NCBI GenBank assembly: GCA_023398375.1
Contig: JAEWSH010000051.1
Coordinates: 62,001-126,000 of the forward strand
DNA length: 64,000 nucleotides
Origin: Bacillota bacterium
GTDB taxonomy: Bacteria; Bacillota; Clostridia; Lachnospirales; Lachnospiraceae
Direction: 5' to 3'
Shown here: piece after piece, positions 8,269 to 16,026 of the stretch
How the letters are laid out: every line of letters starts with the position of its first letter
Position numbering within the stretch: position 1 is the first letter of the stretch
The notes under the pieces: model-generated
Seen by the model: only the letters and a program-made list of their open reading frames with translations
What the model was told of the DNA's origin: nothing
The model's database searches: none
Translations under genes and position numbers: made by a program

Positions 8269-9486
8269 GTGGAAAGAGTTTGTATTTTGGAGGGGTTGAG
8301 AAGTTTTAATGGAGTCAAGGACGGAATGTACAAGCATGTGCCTGCGGAGAAGCTGGGAGCGGAAGTTCTAAGAGAGCTGGTAAAACGCTGCAGGTTGAAA
8401 GGCAGCGAAATTGATCTGGTGATTGGCGGAAATGCGGTAGGCGGAGGTGGAAATATCACAAGGCTTGCAGTCCTGGAGGCCGGTATTTCTGAAACAGTCC
8501 CGGCGGTCACGGTAGATTTACAGTGTGGATCTGCACTGGAAAGCATAACGATGGCAGCTGCCATGATTGAGAGCGGAGCCGCTGAGGTGGTTGTGGCAGG
8601 AGGATTTGAAAGCTCTTCGACCCAGCCGCTTCGGATGTGGAGTTCGAACCATCCTGATTATGTGGAAAACAAATCCTATGCCGTGGCAAAATTCATACCA
8701 GGCGTACAGGGAGAGCAGGTAATGCTGGAGGGAGCCGAGCTGACAGCATTGGAAGGAGGGGTAAAAAAAGAAGAAATGGATGCATGGATACTGCGAAGCC
8801 ACAAAAGAGCCTCACAAGCGGCTGAGAAAGGCATCCTTTCAGATATCATTATTTCCGTCGAGGGAAGCAGGAAGGATGAAGGGATAAGGGCTTGTATGAA
8901 TCAGAGATTGATTGACCGGCTTCCTTTTATCCTTCCGGAAGGAAAGGTGATTACGGCCGCCAATGCGTGCCTGATGAATGATGGCGCGGCTTTTTTGGTT
9001 CTTTGTTCAGAAAAGTATGCAGGAAAAGCAGGGATACAGCCAAAGGCGCATTTTCGAAAAGGAGTTTCTGTGGGAGGAGATCCCATGAAAAGTCCGAAAA
9101 CGGCAGTTCTGGCGGTAGAAAAACTGATGCGGGAAACGGGGCTTAATTACCGTGACATGGATGCCTATGAGGTAAATGAGGCGTTTTCTGTAATCGACGT
9201 CCTTTTTCATAGAAGATTTCCAGGAGTGGAAGACAGGTACAACATATTCGGCGGAGCTTTGGCATATGGACATCCTTACGGAGCATCCGGTGCCATTCTC
9301 CTGATTCATCTAATCAAAGCACTGGAAAGAAAAGGTGGAAGATATGGAATCTGTTCTGTAGCGGCGGCAGGTGGAATCGGAAGCGCGGTTCTGATAGAGA
9401 GAAGAGATGAAGAAAGGGGAGATGAATGCAATGGAAAAGAAAGAAAAAAGGGATTATCTGGAACTGATCAGGCAGATTCCCAGTGA
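8269..9486 (+). CDS. Thiolase-family protein (YhfS-like), non-canonical active site
   Basis: A 405-residue member of the thiolase fold. The nucleophile Cys is present in DLQCGSALESI, as are NEAF and the catalytic His in GHPYGASGA. Counting from GHP without gaps to the second catalytic cysteine of biosynthetic thiolases (CIGGG) lands on Ala in SVAAAGGIGSA; a Cys occurs three residues earlier. The acid/base Cys is therefore apparently missing. Gene order bioY-thiolase-AMP ligase resembles the yhfU-yhfS-yhfT group of Bacillus subtilis, which has been proposed to belong to the biotin regulon. The start is GTG after GGAGGAGG. The C-terminal tail of about 25 residues is charged and overlaps the next gene. 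Confidence 0.82.
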   Translation: MERVCILEGLRSFNGVKDGMYKHVPAEKLGAEVLRELVKRCRLKGSEIDLVIGGNAVGGGGNITRLAVLEAGISETVPAVTVDLQCGSALESITMAAAMIESGAAEVVVAGGFESSSTQPLRMWSSNHPDYVENKSYAVAKFIPGVQGEQVMLEGAELTALEGGVKKEEMDAWILRSHKRASQAAEKGILSDIIISVEGSRKDEGIRACMNQRLIDRLPFILPEGKVITAANACLMNDGAAFLVLCSEKYAGKAGIQPKAHFRKGVSVGGDPMKSPKTAVLAVEKLMRETGLNYRDMDAYEVNEAFSVIDVLFHRRFPGVEDRYNIFGGALAYGHPYGASGAILLIHLIKALERKGGRYGICSVAAAGGIGSAVLIERRDEERGDECNGKERKKGLSGTDQADSQ

Positions 9487-10720
9487 CCAGACAGCTCTGA
9501 TTCTGGGCAACCGTCGATATACGTTCGGAATGCTTACCAGGCAGGCCGGAAATCTGAGACTTAAGAAAGGTCTGAAATGCGGAGAAGGAAAATATATCCA
9601 CGTTATACAGACTTCAGGAATTGAGGAACAGTTGATCAGCTTTCTGGCCTGCAGCGGTACGGAGGCGGTTCCAGTTATCGTACCTTTAGATGTGCAGGTA
9701 GGAAATACATTGCTGGAAACAGAGGTTCCAAAGGAGGCCTGCATGGCGGTCATGACCTCCGGGACAACAGGACAGAATAAGCTGCTATTCCGCTCTTTGG
9801 ACAGCTGGGAGGGTTATTTCCATATCCAGAACAGGATATTCGGCATGGGAGACGGAAGCAGTATATTTATGCAGGGGAGTCTGGCGTTTACGGGAAATCT
9901 GAATCTTTATTTGGCGCAACTGACAGCAGGAGGGATTATTATAGCTGAGAACAACTTCGATCCCAGGATTTGGATGAAGCAGGTAGAGGAAAGGATGGTG
10001 GATGTTGTTTATCTGATTCCGACAAAACTACGCTTGCTGAAGAAGGCATATGACCAAAAGGAAGGTAGGAACAACTCCGTAAGATCAATCATCAGCGGAT
10101 CGCAAAGTCTCGGAGGAAGTGAGACAGGCGAACTGAAACAGGTTTTTAAGAGTGCTTCGGTTATCTTATACTACGGAGCCAGTGAACTGAATTATATCAC
10201 CTATGTGAGCGACTTCCAGATGGGAGAAGACAATACCTTAATCGGAAGCCCGTTTCCGGAAGTACTGGTACGAGTCGAAGAAGGAGAAATTCGAGTAAGT
10301 ACAAGGTATGGGGTGATTGGGACAAAAGACGACATCGGGATTGGAGATTGTGGTCATTTTGACCGGAATGGAATGCTCTATTTTGATGGTAGAAAAGATG
10401 GTATATGCAATGTAAACGGACGCAAGTTGCTAGCTGTTAAAATAGAAAATGAACTGGAGTGCTGCCCGGGTATTGCAGAAGCCGCAGTTAAGGCAGTGAG
10501 AAGGAGAGGGCGGGATATGTTGGCAGCCTGGATTGTGCCGGGAGGACAAGGAAAGCCTGACATGGCACAGGTACGCAAATATCTGGGCGCACGTCTGTTG
10601 GGCTGGGAGATTCCCAAAGCTATTTATTGCGTGGAAGAACTTCCGAAAAATGAGAGCGGAAAGATATTAAAAAGGAAACTGGGGCGACCAAGTAAATCTG
10701 TACATGAAAAAAACAAGTGA
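9431..10720 (+). CDS. AMP-forming acyl-CoA/acyl-acid ligase (YhfT-like)
   Basis: An ANL-superfamily enzyme that should activate a carboxylic acid as acyl-AMP and transfer it to CoA or another thiol. Visible motifs in order are MTSGTTGQNKLLF (P-loop), YYGASEL, YFDGRKDGICNVNGRKL (hinge) and LPKNESGKILKRKL with the C-terminal Lys. At about 430 residues it is short for the family (500-550); the N-terminal subdomain is reduced. It overlaps the thiolase gene by some 55 nt. The start is uncertain: ATG 9431 has AAAGGGG about 11 nt upstream, while ATG 9407 and 9422 are also in frame. Substrate unknown; the operon suggests a fatty or dicarboxylic acid linked to biotin. Confidence 0.82.
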   Translation: MEKKEKRDYLELIRQIPSDQTALILGNRRYTFGMLTRQAGNLRLKKGLKCGEGKYIHVIQTSGIEEQLISFLACSGTEAVPVIVPLDVQVGNTLLETEVPKEACMAVMTSGTTGQNKLLFRSLDSWEGYFHIQNRIFGMGDGSSIFMQGSLAFTGNLNLYLAQLTAGGIIIAENNFDPRIWMKQVEERMVDVVYLIPTKLRLLKKAYDQKEGRNNSVRSIISGSQSLGGSETGELKQVFKSASVILYYGASELNYITYVSDFQMGEDNTLIGSPFPEVLVRVEEGEIRVSTRYGVIGTKDDIGIGDCGHFDRNGMLYFDGRKDGICNVNGRKLLAVKIENELECCPGIAEAAVKAVRRRGRDMLAAWIVPGGQGKPDMAQVRKYLGARLLGWEIPKAIYCVEELPKNESGKILKRKLGRPSKSVHEKNK

Positions 10721-10755
10721 GTGATGATTGATAGAAGCATCGCCCACTTGTTTTT
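10712..10755 (+). terminator. Intrinsic terminator of the bioY operon
   Basis: The arm AACAAGTG...GATG pairs with CATC...CACTTGTT and is followed by five T residues. The ligase stop codon (10718-10720) lies inside the 5' arm. Confidence 0.8.
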
Positions 10756-11165
10756 AAATTAAAGGCCGATGAGAAATGGATGCTAGAATACTAATAATGT
10801 ATTGGTATCTCCATATTGCTGTAATCTGGTTATGATATGTTCTAAATCAAGCATGGTTCTACAATAAACCATGACTACCATACAATAAGTTCCTGTAACG
10901 TGGTTTGTATTATTTTTTGTAATAAAGTTTGAATTATGCATAGAAACAAATATAAAAATTAAAACTATAAATAAGAAAAATCAATAAAAAGTTATTTTGA
11001 AAAGGTCAATATGCACAAACTTTATTTTAAAAAGAATATTATGTATATATATTTACAATTATAGAAGATATTATTAGTATTTGCCTGTAACAAATGGGCA
11101 ATAAATAAAAAAAAGGCACGAGTTTGTTGTAATATATGACATACAAAAACAGAAAGGGAAAGATT
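10756..11165. other. AT-rich intergenic region before gdh
   Basis: About 410 bp with no supportable gene on either strand. An inverted repeat CATGGTT (10852-10858) and AACCATG (10867-10873) is present, followed 30 nt later by a T-rich stretch. It could be a protein-binding site or a weak hairpin. No clear consensus promoter stands out, although the gdh promoter must lie here. Confidence 0.5.
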
Positions 11166-12425
11166 ATGTCTAGTGAAAATGTAAGAAATCCTTTTAAAAT
11201 TGCACAGATGCAACTGAAAGCAGCATGTGATGCATTAGGTGAAGATGAATCAGTTTACTTATTGTTGAGCGAACCTGAAAGAGTTTTGGAGGTATCCATA
11301 CCAGTAAAGATGGATGATGGTTCAAGCAGAATGTTTACAGGTTACAGAGTGCAACATAATGATGCACCTGGTCCATGCAAAGGAGGAATCCGTTTTCATC
11401 ATGGTGTTACAAAGGATGAGGTAAAAGCATTGGCAACATGGATGACTTTTAAATGTGGAGTAGTCAATTTACCGTATGGAGGAGCTAAAGGAGGAATTAT
11501 TGTTGATCCGAATGAGCTTTCAAAAGGTGAATTGGAAAGATTATCACGGGGATATGCCAAAGCCATTACTCCGATTATAGGCGAAAGAAGAGATATACCT
11601 GCGCCGGACGTAAATACAAATGGGCAAATAATGGTCTGGATGACAGATGAATATTCAAAGTTAAGAGGTGTAGGACAAACATTGATGGCAACCTTTACTG
11701 GAAAGCCTGTAGAATTCGGAGGTTGTCATGCGAGAAGAGAAGCAACAGGATATGGAGTTGCTTTGATGGCTAGAGAAGCTGTCAAATATAAAGGCATGGA
11801 TATGAAAGAATTAAGTGCATCGGTACAGGGCTTCGGTAATGTTGGCAGTTTTGCAGCTTTCTATTTAGAAGAGCTTGGGGCAAAAGTTACTGCAGTGTCA
11901 GATTTCAGTTGTTGTTTATCTAATCCGGATGGATTAGATATAAAAGCTTTAATAAAATATGTTGAAAAAAATAAATATATAAAAGGTTTTACAGGTGCAA
12001 GTAAAGAAATAGATCGTGAAGAAATATTTAATATTGAATGTGATATTTTTGCACCATGTGCGCTTGAAAATGCGATAACAGTTGACAATGTTGATCAAAT
12101 TAAAGCTAAGATTATTTGTGAAGGAGCAAATGGACCAACGACCCCAACAGCCGAAAAAATTTTATTGAACAAAGGTGTATTTATTGTTCCAGATATTTTA
12201 GCTAATGCAGGGGGCGTTACCGTTTCTTACTTTGAGTGGGTTCAAAATCTGCATAATTTCTATTGGACTTTTGAAGAAGTTCAAGTGAAGCAAGAAGCTA
12301 AAATGGTAGATTCTTTTAATAAAATTGTAGAAATTATGGAAACTGGACAGGATATGAGGACCGCTGCGTATATTCTTTCCATCAGACGTATTGCAACACC
12401 TATGAGATTAAGAGGGTGGTTCTGA
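11166..12425 (+). CDS. gdhA: Glutamate dehydrogenase (Glu/Leu/Phe/Val family)
   Basis: Oxidative deamination of glutamate to 2-oxoglutarate and ammonia, or the reverse, with a pyridine nucleotide. The 419-residue length matches the hexameric NAD-type enzymes of Gram-positives. Motifs are GPCKGGIRFHHGV, the catalytic-Lys region LPYGGAKGGI, DIPAPDVNTN, the Rossmann signature GFGNVGS, and the C-terminal LRGWF. The ATG at 11166 follows AAAGGGAAAG; the longer frame from 11136 lacks a ribosome site. With the asparaginase and antiporter downstream it forms an amino-acid nitrogen unit. Cofactor preference cannot be read reliably. Confidence 0.94.
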   Translation: MSSENVRNPFKIAQMQLKAACDALGEDESVYLLLSEPERVLEVSIPVKMDDGSSRMFTGYRVQHNDAPGPCKGGIRFHHGVTKDEVKALATWMTFKCGVVNLPYGGAKGGIIVDPNELSKGELERLSRGYAKAITPIIGERRDIPAPDVNTNGQIMVWMTDEYSKLRGVGQTLMATFTGKPVEFGGCHARREATGYGVALMAREAVKYKGMDMKELSASVQGFGNVGSFAAFYLEELGAKVTAVSDFSCCLSNPDGLDIKALIKYVEKNKYIKGFTGASKEIDREEIFNIECDIFAPCALENAITVDNVDQIKAKIICEGANGPTTPTAEKILLNKGVFIVPDILANAGGVTVSYFEWVQNLHNFYWTFEEVQVKQEAKMVDSFNKIVEIMETGQDMRTAAYILSIRRIATPMRLRGWF

Positions 12426-12542
12426 TTCCTAAAATTTTACCAATAAAAAATTCAGGTATCACTTCATCTGTAAAAATGATATATATGTGATTTCAGATGA
12501 GATCTATGAGAAATTAATCTATGAAGGAGGAGGATTTTATTT

Positions 12543-13958
12543 ATGGAAATTAAAAAAAGGCCAAATGTGTTTCAATCTCTATTTGTGTTGGGTGGCTTCC
12601 TGATTCTTGCATTTACATTCAATGCGTTAGGGATTGAAATACATCTTGCAATTTTTAGTGCATGGTTCCTGGCTATGATTGTAGGAAAAATGACAGGGCA
12701 TTCGTACAAAGAAATGGAGCACTCCATTTCAAAAGGAATCTACAACGGAATGGATGCCATACTGATTCTATTAGCAGTTGGTGCATTAGTAGGTACTTGG
12801 ATTTCGGGCGGAGTTGTACCAAGCTTGATCTATTATGGTCTGAAAGTGATTCATCCCTCCATATTTTTACTTGCCACGCTAATTATTTGCAGTCTCACCT
12901 CGATAGCTACTGGTACTTCCTGGGGAACAGCCGGTACAGCAGGCATCGCAATGATGGGTATCGGAGCAGGGCTGGGGATACCCGCACCGATAACGGCAGG
13001 GGCAGTGTTATCAGGAGCCTATTTTGGGGACAAATTGTCACCATTATCCGATAGTACTATATTAACAGCATCTATGAGTGACATTGATATAATGGATCAC
13101 GTAAAAGGTATGCTCCCTGCATCTATAATCGGTTATATCTTGGCGGGGATAGCATTTACGGTTGCAGGATTTAATGTTGGCGGCGGAACAGCAGATATGT
13201 CTCAGGTAAACGAAGTAATGAGCGCTTTGGATAGTATCTTTCATATTAGTATTATATCATTTATACCAATGATCATTGTAATAGTATTACTTATTTTAAA
13301 AATGCCATCACTACCTGTTATTTCTCTGGGCGCAGGACTTGGTATCGTTTGGGGGATTGTATTCCAGGGGCTGTCACCAGTCAAAGCAATTTCAAGTGCC
13401 TGGGCACAGTTACCAAGTGATACGGGAATTGAATTTATTGACAGGATTCTGGGACGTGGTGGTATGAATAGTATGTTATGGTCTGTCGGTATCATTATAC
13501 TCGGATTGGGATTTGGAGGATTATTGGACCAGATCGGTATTATCAAGGTGATTACCGACAAAATCGACCGATTTATCCATGGTGGCGGTATGCTCACTAT
13601 CTTTTCAATTATAGTTGGTTTTCTTGGGAACTTGTTCGGAAGTGCAATGTATGTATCTCTGATTCTCACACCTAAAATTATGGCACCAAAATACGATGAA
13701 TTAGGATATAGCAGGAAAGTACTTTCCAGAAATACAGAATTTGGTGGTACATTAACTTCAGGTATGGTACCATGGAGTGATAATGGTATCTTTATGGCTG
13801 GAATACTGGGCGTTGCAACACTGGAATATCTACCATATATGTGGCTGGCATTTGCGTGCATTTTTGTTACCATTCTATTTGGATTTACTGGAAAATTTAT
13901 GTGGAGCAATAAAAATGATGTTAGAATAAGTGCTTTAAACAAAAAAATTGAACAGTAG
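12543..13958 (+). CDS. nhaC: NhaC family Na+/H+ antiporter
   Basis: A 471-residue membrane protein with about 11-12 hydrophobic helices. Typical NhaC features are ATGTSWGTAGTAGIA, GAYFGDKLSPLSDST and the late LTSGMVPWSDNG block. The family contains Na+/H+ antiporters and exchangers that swap Na+ or H+ with organic acids. It has a strong GGAGGAGG ribosome site and is 117 nt after gdhA and 42 nt before the asparaginase gene. The context suggests ion or amino-acid exchange linked to Asn/Glu catabolism, but the substrate is not shown by the sequence. Confidence 0.9.
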   Translation: MEIKKRPNVFQSLFVLGGFLILAFTFNALGIEIHLAIFSAWFLAMIVGKMTGHSYKEMEHSISKGIYNGMDAILILLAVGALVGTWISGGVVPSLIYYGLKVIHPSIFLLATLIICSLTSIATGTSWGTAGTAGIAMMGIGAGLGIPAPITAGAVLSGAYFGDKLSPLSDSTILTASMSDIDIMDHVKGMLPASIIGYILAGIAFTVAGFNVGGGTADMSQVNEVMSALDSIFHISIISFIPMIIVIVLLILKMPSLPVISLGAGLGIVWGIVFQGLSPVKAISSAWAQLPSDTGIEFIDRILGRGGMNSMLWSVGIIILGLGFGGLLDQIGIIKVITDKIDRFIHGGGMLTIFSIIVGFLGNLFGSAMYVSLILTPKIMAPKYDELGYSRKVLSRNTEFGGTLTSGMVPWSDNGIFMAGILGVATLEYLPYMWLAFACIFVTILFGFTGKFMWSNKNDVRISALNKKIEQ

Positions 13959-14000
13959 TAATAAAGATAAATTTTTATAGTAAAGGGCGATGATGATTAT

Positions 14001-15017
14001 ATGAAGAAAATACTTTTAGTAGCAACAGGAGGCACGATTGCTTCATCAGAAACAGAACAAGGACTAACACCTTCCATCGATGCAAAGCAGATTCTGTCAT
14101 ATATACCTGAAATTGAACAAATATGTCATTTGTCAGGCGTGTCTGTCATGAGTGTTGATAGCACAAATATGAATCCGAAGTTGATGGTTAAAATCGCTGA
14201 GACTATAAAAGAAAAATATGACGATTATGATGGATTTGTTGTCACTCATGGTACTGACACAATGGGTTATACAGCAGCAGCTTTGACCTATATGCTGCAG
14301 AATATCAAAAAGCCGGTTGTTGTAACTGGTTCACAAATAGCGATTGAGGCACTTTACACAGATGCCAAGAAAAATTTATCCGATGCGATTCGATTTGCAT
14401 GTGAGGATTTCTTGGGAATATTTGTAGCCTTTGACGGTGAAATCATCAATGGAACCCATGCTGTGAAATTAAAGACGAGAAGCACAGATTCCTTTAAAAG
14501 TATTAATTTCCCGACCGTAGCGTATATCAAATTAGGAAAAATTACTTATAACAGTGCATTGAGTCATGGAGAACACTGGGAAAAATTTGAAACACATGTA
14601 TTAAAGCCGTTTAAATTAAGAACGGATCTTTGTGAAGATGTTTTTATTCTGAAAATATATCCGGGTATTAAACCTGATATATTTGATTATATCAAAGATC
14701 ATTATAAAGGAGTTATCATTGAAAGCTTTGGTATCGGTGGAATCCCAAATGAAGACCATGATATTGTGTCAAAGGTAAAGGAGTTAGTAAATGCCGGTCT
14801 GGCTGTTGTGATATCAACACAATGTCTATATGAAGGGATAGATTTAGGTATTTATGCCGTTGGCCAAATGATTGCAAAACAAAAAGTGATTTATGCCGGA
14901 GACATGACAACGGAAGCACTAACTATGAAATTGATGTGGGCTTTGGGTAATTTTAGTGATATTGTTTCCATCAAAAACTTTATCGAAACACCATTTTTTG
15001 CAGATAGAAACTACTAA
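14001..15017 (+). CDS. ansA: Type I L-asparaginase
   Basis: Hydrolyses asparagine to aspartate and ammonia. The 338-residue protein has both catalytic signatures: ATGGTIAS with the nucleophile Thr near the N terminus, and THGTDTMGYTA around residue 87. There is no signal peptide, so it is the cytoplasmic type. It is the last gene of the gdhA-nhaC-ansA group and is followed by a strong terminator. Confidence 0.94.
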   Translation: MKKILLVATGGTIASSETEQGLTPSIDAKQILSYIPEIEQICHLSGVSVMSVDSTNMNPKLMVKIAETIKEKYDDYDGFVVTHGTDTMGYTAAALTYMLQNIKKPVVVTGSQIAIEALYTDAKKNLSDAIRFACEDFLGIFVAFDGEIINGTHAVKLKTRSTDSFKSINFPTVAYIKLGKITYNSALSHGEHWEKFETHVLKPFKLRTDLCEDVFILKIYPGIKPDIFDYIKDHYKGVIIESFGIGGIPNEDHDIVSKVKELVNAGLAVVISTQCLYEGIDLGIYAVGQMIAKQKVIYAGDMTTEALTMKLMWALGNFSDIVSIKNFIETPFFADRNY

Positions 15018-15127
15018 TTAATGCTCATCGTATTGAACAATTAAAATGGAGGAAGAATCATTCGGCCGGCGTAACAGAATATTGTCGATGATATGCAATA
15101 TGTCTCTATCAAAAATAGAAGGTAAAG

Positions 15128-15180
15128 AATGGCGGCAAAAAATAACTGTATGAACAGGTTATTTTTTGCCGTCATTTTAT
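15128..15180 (+). terminator. Strong intrinsic terminator of the gdhA-nhaC-ansA unit
   Basis: A long stem (15128-15149 with 15154-15175) contains AAAAAATAAC paired with GTTATTTTTT, has few mismatches and ends in a T-rich tail. Confidence 0.85.
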
Positions 15181-15193
15181 GGATTCCTTCAAT

Positions 15194-15580
15194 TTAAAAA
15201 CATCTAAAAAATAGTATTCTCCTTAAATTAATACTATCATAGATCCATCTGCCATTGCGCCAACGGAACCCTTCCACATACTGCCTGCCAATGAAGACAG
15301 GATAAAACCAAAAATTATTTCCATTAATCAACCATATAAAAGTAAATTGGTTTAAGCACCTACGTAATCTTCCAGGCTGACTGAATCCGCCACCTCTGAA
15401 CTGTGTCCTGTAATCAGGCCCCGTCGTAAATGGCTGTGCGTCCATGCCAGGGCCTTCAGGAGTGAAATTAGGAGGTGGGGAAGAAGGCGGTTGGTTTCCC
15501 CGCCCACGCATATCAGGATCAAAGTTAGGTGGGGGATTAAAGAACTGTCTATTAACATTATTGAAATTATTGTTATCCAA
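15194..15580 (-). CDS. Pro/Asn-rich hypothetical protein with basic aromatic C terminus
   Basis: I do not recognise a named family. The 128-residue protein has two parts. Residues 1-70 are dominated by Asn, Pro, Gly, Phe and Arg, with repeated PPPNF, and look disordered. Residues 75-128 are rich in Trp, Phe, Tyr and Arg, with WLINGNNFWFYPVFIGRQ and RNGRWIYDSINLRRI, and look like one small folded module. There is no signal peptide. The start is TTG with AGAGGAAC 8 nt before it. A spore-coat or surface role is possible but is only a guess. It is convergent with ansA and divergent from the ABC exporter. Confidence 0.6.
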   Translation of the reverse strand: MDNNNFNNVNRQFFNPPPNFDPDMRGRGNQPPSSPPPNFTPEGPGMDAQPFTTGPDYRTQFRGGGFSQPGRLRRCLNQFTFIWLINGNNFWFYPVFIGRQYVEGFRWRNGRWIYDSINLRRILFFRCF

Positions 15581-15682
15581 TTTTATTGTTCCTCTGTCTT
15601 AATTATCTTCTAAGTTATTCTATGAAATTGGAGGAGAAAGTTTAATGATTTTTGAAAACCTGTAAAAATCTTAAAAACTCTA

Positions 15683-15711
15683 TTGACAGAATCTGGAAGA
15701 AAGTGTATTGT
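15683..15711 (+). promoter_or_regulatory. Promoter of the ABC exporter leader
   Basis: TTGACA (15683-15688) and TATTGT (15706-15711) have a 17-nt spacer. The transcript would begin near 15718 and carry a leader of about 310 nt. Confidence 0.75.
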
Positions 15712-15766
15712 GAATTTAATTGAGTTAGATGAGCGTTAAAAAATCGGAAAGAAGGAGGTAAAAGTA

Positions 15767-15865
15767 ATGAAGAATATAAGTAATAACGGAATATTAGATA
15801 TAACTGAAAATGGCATATTTGCAGAAAATAATTCATTAGAGATTACCTCGGGTAAGAATTTCTGA
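15767..15865 (+). CDS. Putative 32-residue leader peptide of an ABC exporter attenuator
   Basis: A short ORF, MKNISNNGILDITENG followed by 16 more residues, is preceded by an excellent ribosome site (GAAGGAGGT, 7 nt before ATG). It lies between a clear promoter and an intrinsic terminator, and the ABC exporter genes follow. The architecture resembles bmrB-bmrC-bmrD of Bacillus subtilis, where translation of a leader peptide controls read-through into a heterodimeric multidrug ABC exporter. No sequence similarity to BmrB is claimed. It could instead be a small secreted or signalling peptide. No signal peptide or transmembrane segment is seen. Confidence 0.6.
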   Translation: MKNISNNGILDITENGIFAENNSLEITSGKNF

Positions 15866-15915
15866 TTGCGGCGGTTTACAAAAGTTTGTAAATAGTAAGG
15901 CAGTGTAGAGTCATA

Positions 15916-15947
15916 GATCACGGTAGTTTCTATCGCGGTCTTTTTTT
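15916..15947 (+). terminator. Intrinsic terminator (attenuator) in the ABC exporter leader
   Basis: An 11-nt stem, 15916-15926 with 15930-15940, has ten pairs including G-U and one A-C mismatch, and is followed by seven T residues. It lies 50 nt after the leader ORF stop and 79 nt before the first ABC gene, so it must be read through for export-gene expression. A small hairpin TTTACAA/TTGTAAA (15875-15892) precedes it. Confidence 0.75.
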
Positions 15948-16026
15948 GTGCAACAGGCATGAAGGATTCTATGCTGCTTTTTTGCATACTCAATGTTAAT
16001 TACAACATAAGTCAGGGGGAATTGAT

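Noticed and set aside
8058..8564. A 168-codon minus-strand frame across the bioY-thiolase junction
   Set aside because: It is antisense to two well-supported genes and shows no start signal or similarity.
10756..11165. Riboswitch or T-box before gdhA
   Set aside because: Only one short inverted repeat is visible; no recognisable riboswitch core or T-box sequence was found.
12662..13054. A 130-codon plus-strand frame inside nhaC
   Set aside because: It is an overlapping frame of nhaC, and the real frame shows the NhaC motifs throughout.
13241..13942. A 233-codon open frame on the minus strand inside nhaC
   Set aside because: It lies fully antisense to a clear membrane protein gene, has no ribosome site or family motif, and its composition (Pro/Ile/Ser-rich) is that expected from a complement of hydrophobic codons.
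15645..15665. A six-codon ORF with GGAGG before it, upstream of the ABC leader
   Set aside because: It lies before the mapped -35/-10 promoter of the leader, so it would not be on that transcript, and it is too short to support alone.
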